This document shows, one piece after another, positions 16,986-27,100 of a DNA stretch of 64,000 bases. The DNA is taken from the NCBI GenBank assembly GCA_963798865.1, contig CAWCVZ010000005.1, forward strand, positions 372,001 through 436,000. The letters run 5' to 3'. The position numbers and the translations under genes were made by a program. The DNA is from RBG-16-34-14 sp963798865 (GTDB lineage: Bacteria; Bacteroidota; Ignavibacteria; Ignavibacteriales; Ignavibacteriaceae). The stretch's first letter is position 1. Each line of letters starts with the position of its first letter. A model generated the notes under the pieces. The model searched no databases. It was not told the DNA's origin and was given only the letters and a program-made list of their open reading frames with translations.

Positions 16986-18776
16986 ATGATTGAAACCAAT
17001 CTTGAAATGACCGATAAAATCGGCTACCTCCTTTTTAAGAAAGGAATAATTGACGGCGTGATGCTGGAGAAAGCATTACAAGCCAAGAATAATGATAACA
17101 GCAAGATTAAACGAAACCTTGCCCAGATCCTTGTTCAGGAATTTGGATACGATCATGACCAGATTTTCAGGGAAGTAGCAATTCTTTACGCTTTCCGCGA
17201 ATTAGATGTTGCGATCGAAGAAATTCCGCCTCAAAAAATTATTGCAATAAAGCAGCTGGTTAATAATTCCGCTGACGGTATTAAGCAGCAGATACTTGAA
17301 CATAAAGTTTTACCATTTATGTATGATGAAAGAATTAAAGATAAATTAATTCTTGCGGCAGTAGATCCAACAGACAGGAATATTCCTAAAATTGCTTTCG
17401 GTTTAAATGCAAAAAAATATGAAGTCCTTTTTATAAGAAAAAAAGATTATGAAAAATTAGTCAACATAATAATTCCTCCGGAAAACGTTTTTCTAAAAAT
17501 GATGGAGGAAGCGGATAACAATGAACTTCATATTGAGAAGGAAGAATCTTTAGATGAAGAAGCACTGGATGCAGAAATAAATAAAAGTGCGCTAATAAAT
17601 CTGGTGGAAGGTGCTCTTGTTGAAGGCGTTAGAAAAGGTGCGAGTGATATTCATTTCGTTCCCAAACCCGGGAACAGAACAGAAATATTAATCCGTATAG
17701 ATGGTAACCTTCAGCCATGGCATGTTCAGGATGGAACTCTTCCCGAAGCTGTGGTTGCTGTTGTTAAAGACCGCTCAAAAGGAATGGATCGTTTTGAAAG
17801 AGAAATGGCGCAGGATGGTTTTATTCAGAGAGAAATTGACGGACAGGTAATAAGATTCAGAGTTTCGGTTTTGCCAACAGTTGGTACAGAACTGAAAAAT
17901 AAATTTGAAAGTGTGGTAATAAGAATTCTTGATGACAGAAAAGTAATTAAGGATCTCGACAAACTTGGTTTAGCCGGTTATGCGCGCAAAGCTTTTGAAA
18001 AAGCAATCAAGCAGCCGCAGGGAATGGTAATACTAACAGGGCCAACGGGAAGCGGTAAAAGTACAACACTTGTTGCTGCGCTTCACCAGGTTATAGATCC
18101 AACAGTAAATGTTCTTACAGTTGAGGATCCTGTTGAGTATGTTATTAATGGTGCACGCCAGCTTAAGATAGGATTTAAAATGGGGTTTGATCAGGCAATC
18201 AGATCAATACTTCGTCACGATCCCGATATAGTACTTGTTGGTGAGATGAGAGACAAAGAAACTGCCGAGGTTGCAATTAAACTTGCTAACACCGGTCACT
18301 TAACTTTTTCAACATTGCACACCAATGATGCACCAAGCGCAGTTGCACGTTTATATAAAATGGGCATAGAACCTTTCCTTATTGCCTATGCAATTAATAT
18401 TATTGTTGCTCAAAGATTAATAAGACGACTATGTGATAACTGCAAAAAGAAAGTTAATAAAATTGATGAGGCAATAGTTGAACATCTGAATCTTAAAGAA
18501 GATGAATGGAAGAACCTGACTTTTTACGAAGCCAAAGGTTGTGCAAAGTGCAATAATACTGGTTATAAAGGTAGAATTGCCATTCACGAAGCTTTGTACT
18601 TTACAAAAGAAATACGTCAGACAATAGTTCGCTCTGGTATTGAAGTTGATGAAGAAAAGATCAGAACACAGGCTAAAGCCGATGGAATGTTGTCTCTTCG
18701 GGATACAGGTATAGAAAAAGTGAAATTGGGAATTACATCATTTGAAGAAGTAATATCAGGAACATCGGATGAGTAA
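16986..18776 (+). CDS. pilB: PilB/GspE-type assembly ATPase
   Basis: This cytosolic hexameric ATPase powers pilus extension. The 596-residue protein has an N-terminal GspE/MshE N domain (about 10-160), then the core ATPase with Walker A GPTGSGKSTT (352-361), the ASP box (EDPVEY), Walker B (PDIVLVGEMRD) and the His box (TLHTND). The zinc tetra-cysteine of extension ATPases is present as C483-C486 and C519-C522, so it should be the extension motor rather than a retraction ATPase. It lies 45 nt after pilC and is followed by a PilT-like gene. Confidence 0.95.
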   Translation: MIETNLEMTDKIGYLLFKKGIIDGVMLEKALQAKNNDNSKIKRNLAQILVQEFGYDHDQIFREVAILYAFRELDVAIEEIPPQKIIAIKQLVNNSADGIKQQILEHKVLPFMYDERIKDKLILAAVDPTDRNIPKIAFGLNAKKYEVLFIRKKDYEKLVNIIIPPENVFLKMMEEADNNELHIEKEESLDEEALDAEINKSALINLVEGALVEGVRKGASDIHFVPKPGNRTEILIRIDGNLQPWHVQDGTLPEAVVAVVKDRSKGMDRFEREMAQDGFIQREIDGQVIRFRVSVLPTVGTELKNKFESVVIRILDDRKVIKDLDKLGLAGYARKAFEKAIKQPQGMVILTGPTGSGKSTTLVAALHQVIDPTVNVLTVEDPVEYVINGARQLKIGFKMGFDQAIRSILRHDPDIVLVGEMRDKETAEVAIKLANTGHLTFSTLHTNDAPSAVARLYKMGIEPFLIAYAINIIVAQRLIRRLCDNCKKKVNKIDEAIVEHLNLKEDEWKNLTFYEAKGCAKCNNTGYKGRIAIHEALYFTKEIRQTIVRSGIEVDEEKIRTQAKADGMLSLRDTGIEKVKLGITSFEEVISGTSDE

Positions 18777-18843
18777 AATATTCCAGAATGGAACAAGTAA
18801 GAATTACAAAACATTAAAAAGTAACAAGATATAAGAAAATAAA

Positions 18844-20073
18844 TTGGCAGTCACAAAAGAAAAAAATATTCTAGAAAAGTTTTCCAAAGCAATCCCCGAA
18901 GCTTTAATCGGACCCGATAGGGTTAATTTCATTTTAGAGAATATCGAAAAGCTGGCATCCGAGGAAAGAATTGCTTTAAGAAATCTGTTTAATAAATTTT
19001 TAACCAGTATGATAGAAAGAGATGCTTCCGATATTGAAATTGGCGGACACGGAAATACCGCAAACATCTGGATGAGAATTTATGGCAAGAAGCATAGAAT
19101 AGAAGATCTTCCAACATTTACTCTTGATGAATCAGCAACATTAATTATTAATCTGCTTAATTCGAACCAGAGAAAATATCTTTCTCTAACAAGAAATCTC
19201 GATTTCAGTTATACATTTTTTTATGACAGAAGAAATATTAATCAAAGATTCAGAGCTGATGCTTACTATGACCTTGATACTCTTGCTCTTAATATGAGAG
19301 CAATAAACCAATCTATAAGACCTCTTAAATCTCTCGGCTTTCATCCTAATGTAGTTAAGATGATGAGCCATAATTATATTAAATTCGGTTTATCTCTTGT
19401 AACAGGAATAACCGGTTCAGGTAAATCTACAACGCTCGATTCATTTATTGATTTTCATAATAACTTTGATCCATGCCATATAGTAATTGTTGCGGCACCA
19501 ATTGAATATGTCCACCCATCCAAAGTCTCCATTATAAGGCATAGAGAAGTTGGAAGAGATGTTCTTACTTTTAAAGATGGTGTTATACAGGCACTAAGAC
19601 AGGACCCGGATATAATAATAATTGGTGAAATGAGAGATCCTGACACAATTATGGCAGCCCTTGAAGTAACAGATACAGGTCATAAAGTTTTTTCAACTCT
19701 CCATACATCTTCAGCCACAGAATCTATTGATAGAATTATAGCAGAAGTTAATCCTTATGAGCAGGAACGTGTAAGAAACAGGTTAGCCGATGTTTTGGTA
19801 ACTGTTGTTTCACAAAAACTTGTTCCAAGTTTAGATGGAAAGCGTGTTATGGCTAAAGAAGTTTTATTTGCCACACCAAGTGTTAAGGCTGCAATAAAAA
19901 ATAATAACACAAGTGAAATTTATATGATGATTAACCAGGGCGGCAATATGGGAATGATAACAATGGAACAGGATTTAAAACGCTTATATCTCGAAAAGAA
20001 AATATCACTGGAAAACGCGGTTGCGTATGCGAATAATAAAACCAGAATTCAACAACTATTAACGGCGGCATAA
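18844..20073 (+). CDS. PilT-like second ATPase with altered ASP box
   Basis: The 409-residue protein has a PilT/PilU architecture: an N-terminal PAS-like domain with MIERDASDIEIG, Walker A GITGSGKSTT (188-197), Walker B PDIIIIGEMRD and the TLHTSSA His box. It lacks the zinc tetra-cysteine, so retraction or an accessory role is likely. The usual ED-PIE of the ASP box reads AA-PIE (about residues 217-221); the last Glu is kept. A TTG at 18844 is used as start. It ends 2 nt before the PilM-PilN gene and is certainly in the same operon. Possible roles are retraction motor or a PilU-like partner. Confidence 0.85.
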   Translation: MAVTKEKNILEKFSKAIPEALIGPDRVNFILENIEKLASEERIALRNLFNKFLTSMIERDASDIEIGGHGNTANIWMRIYGKKHRIEDLPTFTLDESATLIINLLNSNQRKYLSLTRNLDFSYTFFYDRRNINQRFRADAYYDLDTLALNMRAINQSIRPLKSLGFHPNVVKMMSHNYIKFGLSLVTGITGSGKSTTLDSFIDFHNNFDPCHIVIVAAPIEYVHPSKVSIIRHREVGRDVLTFKDGVIQALRQDPDIIIIGEMRDPDTIMAALEVTDTGHKVFSTLHTSSATESIDRIIAEVNPYEQERVRNRLADVLVTVVSQKLVPSLDGKRVMAKEVLFATPSVKAAIKNNNTSEIYMMINQGGNMGMITMEQDLKRLYLEKKISLENAVAYANNKTRIQQLLTAA

Positions 20074-20075
20074 AA

Positions 20076-21620
20076 ATGAAACCCTTAATATGTATTTATT
20101 GCGAAGGCAATGATACCAAAGTAGCTGTAGTCTCAAAGGTTAATGGCAAACTTATGGTTCTAAAAACAGCAGGCGTGGATTTCGTCCAGCCTACCATTGA
20201 CCTTGAAGAAGGTATCTCAAACCTTAGTATCGAAGGAACCGAATTAGATTTAGAAAAAATTCAGGCCCAGGATACTGCACTTGAGAGTAAAATGGCAGCC
20301 TCCACTGTTACAACTCTTGCCAATAATTTAGCGGGAATTAATCTTGACAAAAGTTTATTTATTCCTGCATTAACAGAACCTGCACTTCACTACCATATTT
20401 ACGAAGGTTCAAAACAACTTGCCACTGCAAAAGTGGCCGATGATATAATTGATGATATACAGGAATCGAAAAACATTTCCATTGACAAGCAAAATCTTGG
20501 TTATGTTGAACTTGCCGACAAATCTCTTCTTTCTGTTTTTCTTGGCGGCGAAGTTGCCTGTATAAATATGATTAACTCGTTAGCACGTCACAATGGTAAA
20601 AGACATTACAAAATACCTTCTGTAAAAAGTGCAGAAATATCACTTGCGTATTATGTATCTAAAACTAAAAAGTTCTTCCCCGATGATCAGTCATTAATTG
20701 TTTACATAGGGAAAGAATACAGCAAGCTGATTTTTTTACAGGGACGTAAACTAAAACATATAGGAGCAACATTAGATATTGGTACTTTAAATCTTCATAC
20801 CTATGATGTTTATTTTTCTAAAATATTACTTGAAATGGAAAATGGCGGGATATCTTCATTGGATAACATTATTGTTTGCGGTGAAGATGATTCTGAAAAT
20901 CTTATTCTCTCTTTCTATGGAACATTTCCCGAAGCTAACGTTTCCCGTCTTGAATTCAGCGATGTGGACCTTGGTGGTTTATCACCGGAAGAGAAAGAAA
21001 AATTTTCTTCTTTCAGTGTCCCCGTATCAATAGCAACTGAATATTATGATGAACTTGAAAATTTATATACCGGAATAAATCTGTTACCCAAATATGTAAG
21101 AGAAGATCAGAAAATCTTCCAGTTTGGATGGCATGGATATGCAATGCTTCCATTGCTGTTTGGTGTAACTTTCTTTGCGACGCAACATGTTCTTGAAAAT
21201 CAGAAAGAAATTAATCAGCTGGATGATAAGATAACCGAGCAGACAATTCTGATGAGACAGAACCAGGAAATACTGACAAAGATAGCGGAGATTGAAACAA
21301 AAATTTCAGGTTTTGATCAAACCCAATCTATTCTTGATTCTGCATCGGCAGGTACCGGAGTCTGGCATCAGTTATTAAACCAGGTCTCAGAATTTGTCGC
21401 CAGTAAAAATAATATGTGGATAACAAAACTGGATTTTGCCGAAGGCAAAGTTACAATAGAAGGTTATGGACTTGATAGAAAAACGCTTACAGATTTTGCA
21501 TATTCTATTGAGTCAGCAATTCTAAAAAGTGTAAGTTATGAAACTCTCCGTGAGCAGAACACTTACAAATTCCTTATAACATTTGATTTATCAAACTATA
21601 AAAATAGTGTGGCACAATGA
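20076..21620 (+). CDS. PilM-PilN fusion protein
   Basis: Residues 1 to about 330 have the actin-like layout of PilM (cytosolic), with phosphate-type motifs recognisable only loosely. Then comes GINLLPKYVRE (about 333-343), the INLLP motif by which PilN normally binds PilM, a membrane helix (about 355-372), a short coiled coil and a PilN periplasmic domain with ITKLDFAEGKVTIEGYGLD near the end. In most systems these are two genes joined by a peptide interaction; here they are one polypeptide, an arrangement like GspL. The start follows the PilT-like stop by 2 nt and the end overlaps the next gene (ATGA). Confidence 0.8.
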   Translation: MKPLICIYCEGNDTKVAVVSKVNGKLMVLKTAGVDFVQPTIDLEEGISNLSIEGTELDLEKIQAQDTALESKMAASTVTTLANNLAGINLDKSLFIPALTEPALHYHIYEGSKQLATAKVADDIIDDIQESKNISIDKQNLGYVELADKSLLSVFLGGEVACINMINSLARHNGKRHYKIPSVKSAEISLAYYVSKTKKFFPDDQSLIVYIGKEYSKLIFLQGRKLKHIGATLDIGTLNLHTYDVYFSKILLEMENGGISSLDNIIVCGEDDSENLILSFYGTFPEANVSRLEFSDVDLGGLSPEEKEKFSSFSVPVSIATEYYDELENLYTGINLLPKYVREDQKIFQFGWHGYAMLPLLFGVTFFATQHVLENQKEINQLDDKITEQTILMRQNQEILTKIAEIETKISGFDQTQSILDSASAGTGVWHQLLNQVSEFVASKNNMWITKLDFAEGKVTIEGYGLDRKTLTDFAYSIESAILKSVSYETLREQNTYKFLITFDLSNYKNSVAQ

Positions 21621-22498
21621 ATAAGAAATTAAGAAGCACCCTCGGTCTAGTAAGTTTATTGCTGATGATAGTGTTTATCAGCGGCGTATACGTGTTCTTC
21701 TTTCAGCGCAATAAACTGAACGAAAAAAGAGCCAAGCTCGAAGAGCTAAAAGCAAATGAATATAATACTGAGCAGCTTAACCGGCAGTATCAGGATCTTT
21801 TAACCCGGTCTTCAGTGTTGGATTCAATTCTAGCCGCAAGGAAATTTAATATTCCCAAGGATCTTTCATCAATAAAGTTTTACAACTTTATTAATAATGT
21901 AAGCTCAGCTTACTCACCTCTATCTCAGGTCGATATTGAATTTCTGGAGCAGAAACAGGATAAAGAATTCTTTTACTATGAATATAAATTAAGCGGAAGA
22001 GCAACATTTAATGATCTCTTCAGCCTTATTTATTCAATTGAACAAAGCAAAGAATTGAAGAAAATAACCGCTCTGTCATTAAATAATCTTGTTGTAAATG
22101 ATAAAGAGTCTATTCCAAACTTTATGGTTGGATTTACCCTGACTGCAGGAACATATTTTTCTACCACAGATCGTTTTGTTACTGCTTCATTAGTTGAAAA
22201 TAATCTTACAGCAGCGCCTGTTAAAGATGCATTCTTTCCAATTTTACGGAACGAAATTCCGCCTAATGTTGATGAACTGCTTGATGTTCAGGGAGCCAAG
22301 CTTCTTGCCCTTATTCCAGAGGGAGCTTTTCTTTCCGACGGAAAAGGCAGCACATATCTTGTATGGGAAGGTGAACCGGTTTACCTGGGATACTTAACAA
22401 AAATAGATTATGAAAAGAACAAGGTAAACTTCATTCTTAACAAGGGTGGAATTATAGAAAAAGTAGAACTAGAGCTTGAAAAAGAAAAAACAAAATAA
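21617..22498 (+). CDS. PilO-like protein with PilP-like C-terminal tail
   Basis: The 293-residue protein has an N-terminal membrane helix (about residues 9-29), a coiled coil (30-70) and a ferredoxin-like periplasmic domain as in PilO, including the FNDLFSLIYSIEQS segment. The last 60 or so residues (from about PEGAFLSDGKGSTYLVWEGE) look like the PilP/GspC beta domain, in which a strand-rich module links the alignment complex to the secretin. I infer a PilO-PilP fusion; the PilP part is less certain. Its start overlaps the PilM-PilN stop. It would hold the PilMN partner in the inner membrane and contact the secretin encoded 20 nt downstream. Confidence 0.65.
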   Translation: MNKKLRSTLGLVSLLLMIVFISGVYVFFFQRNKLNEKRAKLEELKANEYNTEQLNRQYQDLLTRSSVLDSILAARKFNIPKDLSSIKFYNFINNVSSAYSPLSQVDIEFLEQKQDKEFFYYEYKLSGRATFNDLFSLIYSIEQSKELKKITALSLNNLVVNDKESIPNFMVGFTLTAGTYFSTTDRFVTASLVENNLTAAPVKDAFFPILRNEIPPNVDELLDVQGAKLLALIPEGAFLSDGKGSTYLVWEGEPVYLGYLTKIDYEKNKVNFILNKGGIIEKVELELEKEKTK

Positions 22499-22518
22499 AT
22501 GATTGAGAGAGTAAAAAA

Positions 22519-23745
22519 ATGAAAACAGCACTTAATATATTTTTCGTCCTATTACTTCTGGCGGTGCAGGCTTTTCCACAGGAGTATCTTGAAAGAGAGT
22601 TTAAAGGTTCTACGAACCCGGATGAATTGGTTTCTCTTTCAGCAAATGTAAGTTTTAATAAAGCAGTAGAGCTTTTAAGTAAAATAAGTGAAAGCACTAC
22701 TGGAAGAAAAATTGTTTCCACTGTCCAGTCCGATGATCCGATCGGTATAGAAATAAGCAACATGGCTTATGATAAAGCGCTTGTTGTACTGGTTCAGTAT
22801 CATAATCTTACCTTTGAAGAAAAGGAAGATATAATTGTAATTAAAAGAAAAGACGATCCATCTTTAAACCGAACTCCGGAAACATATGCGTCCATAGATT
22901 CAAGAGATATAAAGATATCTGCAGTCTTCTTTGAAATGGATGTTAATGAAGCAAGGAATAGAGGAATTGACTGGAAAGTTTTATTGTCAAAGGATGGATT
23001 AACACTTGGTAGTGAAATAATCAGTGACCCAACTCCTAATTTAGGAAACACTACTGTAAATCCCCCGGATTTTAAAATAAATTCAACATCAAAATTTGAT
23101 CTCGGGGAATTTTATGGTGATGCAACAGCAATGTTTAAATTCTTTGAAGAAGAAAATATTGGTGAGATTATAGCAAGTCCTAATATTATTGTTAGAGACA
23201 GGAACAAAGGCAGAATACAGGTTGGTTCTGACTTCTCAGTAAAACAGAGAGACTTTGCTGGAAACGTTATTGAAAAATTCTTCCCTACCGGTACTATTAT
23301 AGAAGTAACACCATACGTTTATAATGAAGATAACGTTGACTATACTCTTCTGGATGTACTTGTTGAGAGAAGCTCTTTCGTCCAGAGTGAAACTACTTCT
23401 GAAATAAGAAAAACATCAGCACAAACACAAACCGTATTGCTTAATGGTGAAGAAGCAGTTCTTGGCGGCCTCTTTATTAATGATGAAACAACTGTCAGGA
23501 CAGGTATTCCTTTCCTTAAAGACCTCCCCGCTTGGTTTTTTGGCTTGCGTTATATCTTTGGAAGTGATCAGAAAGTTACAAGGAAAAAAGAACTTGTAAT
23601 TCTTTTACAAGTTGAAATTCTTCCTACACTTAAGGAAAGACTTACTTCTAATAATACAACAGAAAATTTAATTAAGAATGAAGTAGATAAGCATAAACAG
23701 AAGATTAAATTTTATCAGCTCAATGAAAAACAATATGATAAATAA
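22519..23745 (+). CDS. Secretin (PilQ/GspD family)
   Basis: The 408-residue protein has a signal peptide (about 1-20), an STN-like domain (about 45-115) with the ISNMAYDKALVVLVQYHNLTFE helix-strand pattern, and a C-terminal secretin domain with IIASPNIIVRD, VTPYVYNED, ETVLLN-type (TQTVLLNGEEAVLGGL) and IPFLKDLP motifs. It forms the outer membrane ring through which the filament leaves. It is shorter than typical PilQ (600 or more residues) and lacks AMIN domains and extra N-domains. No pilotin is adjacent. It ends 6 nt before the receiver gene, in the same operon. Confidence 0.88.
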   Translation: MKTALNIFFVLLLLAVQAFPQEYLEREFKGSTNPDELVSLSANVSFNKAVELLSKISESTTGRKIVSTVQSDDPIGIEISNMAYDKALVVLVQYHNLTFEEKEDIIVIKRKDDPSLNRTPETYASIDSRDIKISAVFFEMDVNEARNRGIDWKVLLSKDGLTLGSEIISDPTPNLGNTTVNPPDFKINSTSKFDLGEFYGDATAMFKFFEEENIGEIIASPNIIVRDRNKGRIQVGSDFSVKQRDFAGNVIEKFFPTGTIIEVTPYVYNEDNVDYTLLDVLVERSSFVQSETTSEIRKTSAQTQTVLLNGEEAVLGGLFINDETTVRTGIPFLKDLPAWFFGLRYIFGSDQKVTRKKELVILLQVEILPTLKERLTSNNTTENLIKNEVDKHKQKIKFYQLNEKQYDK

Positions 23746-23751
23746 AGAATT

Positions 23752-24117
23752 ATGGAATCAATACTTATTGTGGATGATGATATTAGCCTGTGCATGGCGC
23801 TTAAAGATGAACTACTGGAAGTAGGTTACAGTGTTGATTATGTTAACAACGGAGACGATGCCTTCAAGTTTCTTACAGGTAACACAGTTGACCTGCTTTT
23901 ACTGGATCTTAAGATGCCAGGCAAAGATGGATTTGATGTTCTTAAAGAAATTAATGAACAAAGCATAAAATCAAAAATTATTGTATTAACTGCATATGCA
24001 GATGTTAAAAGTGCAATTGATTCAGCTAAAATGGGGGCTAATGATTTTATCAGTAAACCTTATGACTTTGATGAACTGCTTATTACAATTAGAAAAGTTC
24101 TGCAAAGAGATACGTAA
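23752..24117 (+). CDS. Single-domain response regulator
   Basis: The 121-residue protein is a lone receiver domain with the acidic pair DDD (8-10), phospho-acceptor D52 in LLLLDLKMPGKDG, T80 and K102 in FISKPYDFDELL. No output domain exists. It lies between the secretin and a triple-receiver kinase in the pilus operon. By eye it is close to the receiver of the NtrC-type regulator at 30318-31694 (shared DDD-x-x-L-C, KMGA-x-DFI-x-KPY-x-FDEL), so it may compete for the same kinase or feed a phosphorelay to the pilus motor. Confidence 0.9.
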   Translation: MESILIVDDDISLCMALKDELLEVGYSVDYVNNGDDAFKFLTGNTVDLLLLDLKMPGKDGFDVLKEINEQSIKSKIIVLTAYADVKSAIDSAKMGANDFISKPYDFDELLITIRKVLQRDT

Positions 24118-24119
24118 GT

Positions 24120-27100
24120 ATGAAAATAAGCTTCCGCATCCTGTTAATAAACTTTGCTATAGTTGTACTTATTATTGCAAGTTCGGCTTTTGCTTTTTAC
24201 TCAATAATGTACAACACCTTAACATCGCAAAGGTCCCGGTATCTTATAAAGTCTGCCAATGATTTTATATATACATACAGGGAAACGTTGCAGGATGCTG
24301 AAGATGAATTCCAGCATTATCTAAAAAGTTCACCAACCCTTCCCTTCCAGAATTCAAGGAATATTGATTTTATTTTCAGAGAGAGTAAGGATAAACTTTC
24401 TAAAGAATTTACAAGCGATAGCTTTGATCCTAAGAATGATTTAACAATTCAGGATTTTATTAAATCAAACCCTCATGCTGTTATAAGTAAATTTACCGAT
24501 GAGAAGCGTGGAGTTTATTATTACGGTCGTCTTTTATCACCTGAATTTCTCAATGAACTTTCAAAAAAGATAAATGCTGAAGTAGCTTTAGTTGTTAATA
24601 ATTCACCTTTTGAAATATCCAACAAGGATATCAATCAAAATTTTGTTTTTGATCTTGCCGAAGCATATAAAAACCTTAAAGCTAAAAATAATTTTGAACT
24701 TTATACCGAAAACTCTGACAAAGCAGACCTTGTAGCTACAATTTTTAAAAATTCAAATGCGTCAGAAATTAATAGCGGAATTGAATTTATTATCTTTAAT
24801 ACTGTAAGTGAAGCTGCTGACCTCAGATCAAGCCTTAAATCAGTCCTTGCTATAATTGGTATTGCGGGAGTTCTTCTTTCTCTTATTCTGACTTTCATTT
24901 TTACGGATAAAATAAGAAAGCAGCTTACACAATTAAGCCTTGCTACCAGGATAACAAAGGGAGACAATTTTAAAAACAGGATTAATGTTCAAAGCAAGGA
25001 TGAAATTGGCGAGCTTGCAAAAGCTTTCAATAATATGCTTGATGATCTTGAGAGAAATCATAAATCCAAACAGGAATATTCGGAATTCATTACCCTTATA
25101 AATCAAAACCCAACTTTGAAAGAAATTTCAGACGCTGCACTCAGGAAAATTATCAAGACCTGTAATCTTTCTGTGGGAGCGCTTTATATTTTAGAGAATG
25201 ATGATATATCTCTTTTAAGTTCGTACGGGTTAAAAGAAGAGCATATTGACAGCAAATCGGAATTGTTTAAATCTGTAATAAAAAATCATGAAATCATAGA
25301 AATAAATTCAGGCAACAATCTTCCTGTTGTAAACACCGGAATACTTTCTTTAGAAATAAGATCTCTGCTCATTGTTCCTATCTTATATAATAACAGAGTT
25401 ATTGCAATTCTCGAGCTTGGCGGGTTTGATAAACCATCTCCTGAAGCCGGAGAATATCTTTCAAGCATACAGGAACAGCTTGCAATCGGATTAACAAATT
25501 CAACAGCACTTGTTCAGCTGGAGAATTTTGTTTCAGAATTAAAAAGATTAAATGATGAATACCAGAAACAGAATGAACAGATAACCAAGCAGAATCAAAA
25601 ACTTGTAGAACTTCATAATGAGCTTAAAGAAAAAGCTGACGAGCTTGCTATTCAGAAAGAGATTGCCGAAGAATCAACACATATGAAATCCCAGTTCCTG
25701 GCTAATATGTCGCATGAACTGCGAACCCCGATGAATTCTATTTTAGGTCTGACTGAATTAATTCTTGAAAGCAGCTCTCTTAAAGGAAAAAATAAGGAAC
25801 GCCTTGAGGTTGTTTTAAAAAGCGGCAAAAGACTGATGAATTTAATAAACGATATTCTTGACCTAAGTAAAATTGAAGCCGGTAAAATGGAGATTCGTGA
25901 AGAACCTGTTCTAATTGATGAATTAATTGAAGATGTTGAAAATGCTATCACTCCCTTAACAATAAATAAAAACATTGAATTTAAATTAACCAAAAACTTA
26001 AATACCAGGGTTCAGATTGCTACAGATAAAGGTAGAGTTACCCAGGTATTAATTAATTTGCTGGGAAACGCAGTAAAGTTTACCGAGAAGGGTTATGTAG
26101 AGTTAGCAATTTCAATTTCAGGCAGCGAGACACTCTCTTTTGAAATTATTGATACCGGTATTGGTATGCCGCAAAGCGATCTTCAAATTATCTTTGAAGA
26201 GTTTCGCCAGATAGATGGCACTACAACCAGAAAATATGGAGGCACGGGTTTAGGTTTAACTATCTGTAAAAAAATTGCCGATATGTTAAAAGGATCAATT
26301 TCTGTTCAAAGTGAAATTGGAAAAGGCTCAGTATTTACTTTTAATATTCCTCTGAAGGTTATAGAGATTCGTACTGAAAAACCAGATGAACCAAAAGTAA
26401 ATATTGAAACACTACTTAAAAACAGGAAGCATCCAATTCTTATTATTGATGATGATCCGGAAATACGATACACAATCGGTCAATATTTAATTTCACGTGG
26501 TTATGAAGTTGCTTATGCCGAGGATGGCGAACAGGGAATTGAAAAAGCAGTTAACCTTCAGCCTTTTGCAATAACACTTGATGTTATGCTTCCGAAAAAA
26601 GATGGCTGGAATATTTTAAAAGAGTTTAAGGAAAATCCTGCAACAAGAGACATTCCCGTTATTCTGATTTCTGTTATGGGCGATAAAAACCTTGGTTACG
26701 GGTTAGGTGCATTCGAGTACTTTGTAAAACCGATTTCTTCTGAAAAACTCTTATCAGCATTTACAAAACTTGAAAACATGGCTAAAAAAAGAATCGAAAA
26801 AATTGTAATTGTTGATGATGATGAAATGGAATTTGAAAAGTTCAAGAGAGCTTTTAAAAATGATAAAGTAAGAATAGAATATATAAAAGATAGCCGGCTT
26901 GCTTTTAATAAAATTCTTGAGATTCAGCCGGACCTTATTATCCTTGATCTTTTAATGCCTAATATAGATGGGATTGGCTTATCTCATAAATTAAAATCAA
27001 GTAAAGAAACACGGCATATTCCTGTAATTATAAGTACTGCTAAAGATTTGAGTGAAGATGAAAAATCCTCTTTACACAATACTGTTGAAGAAATAACTGT

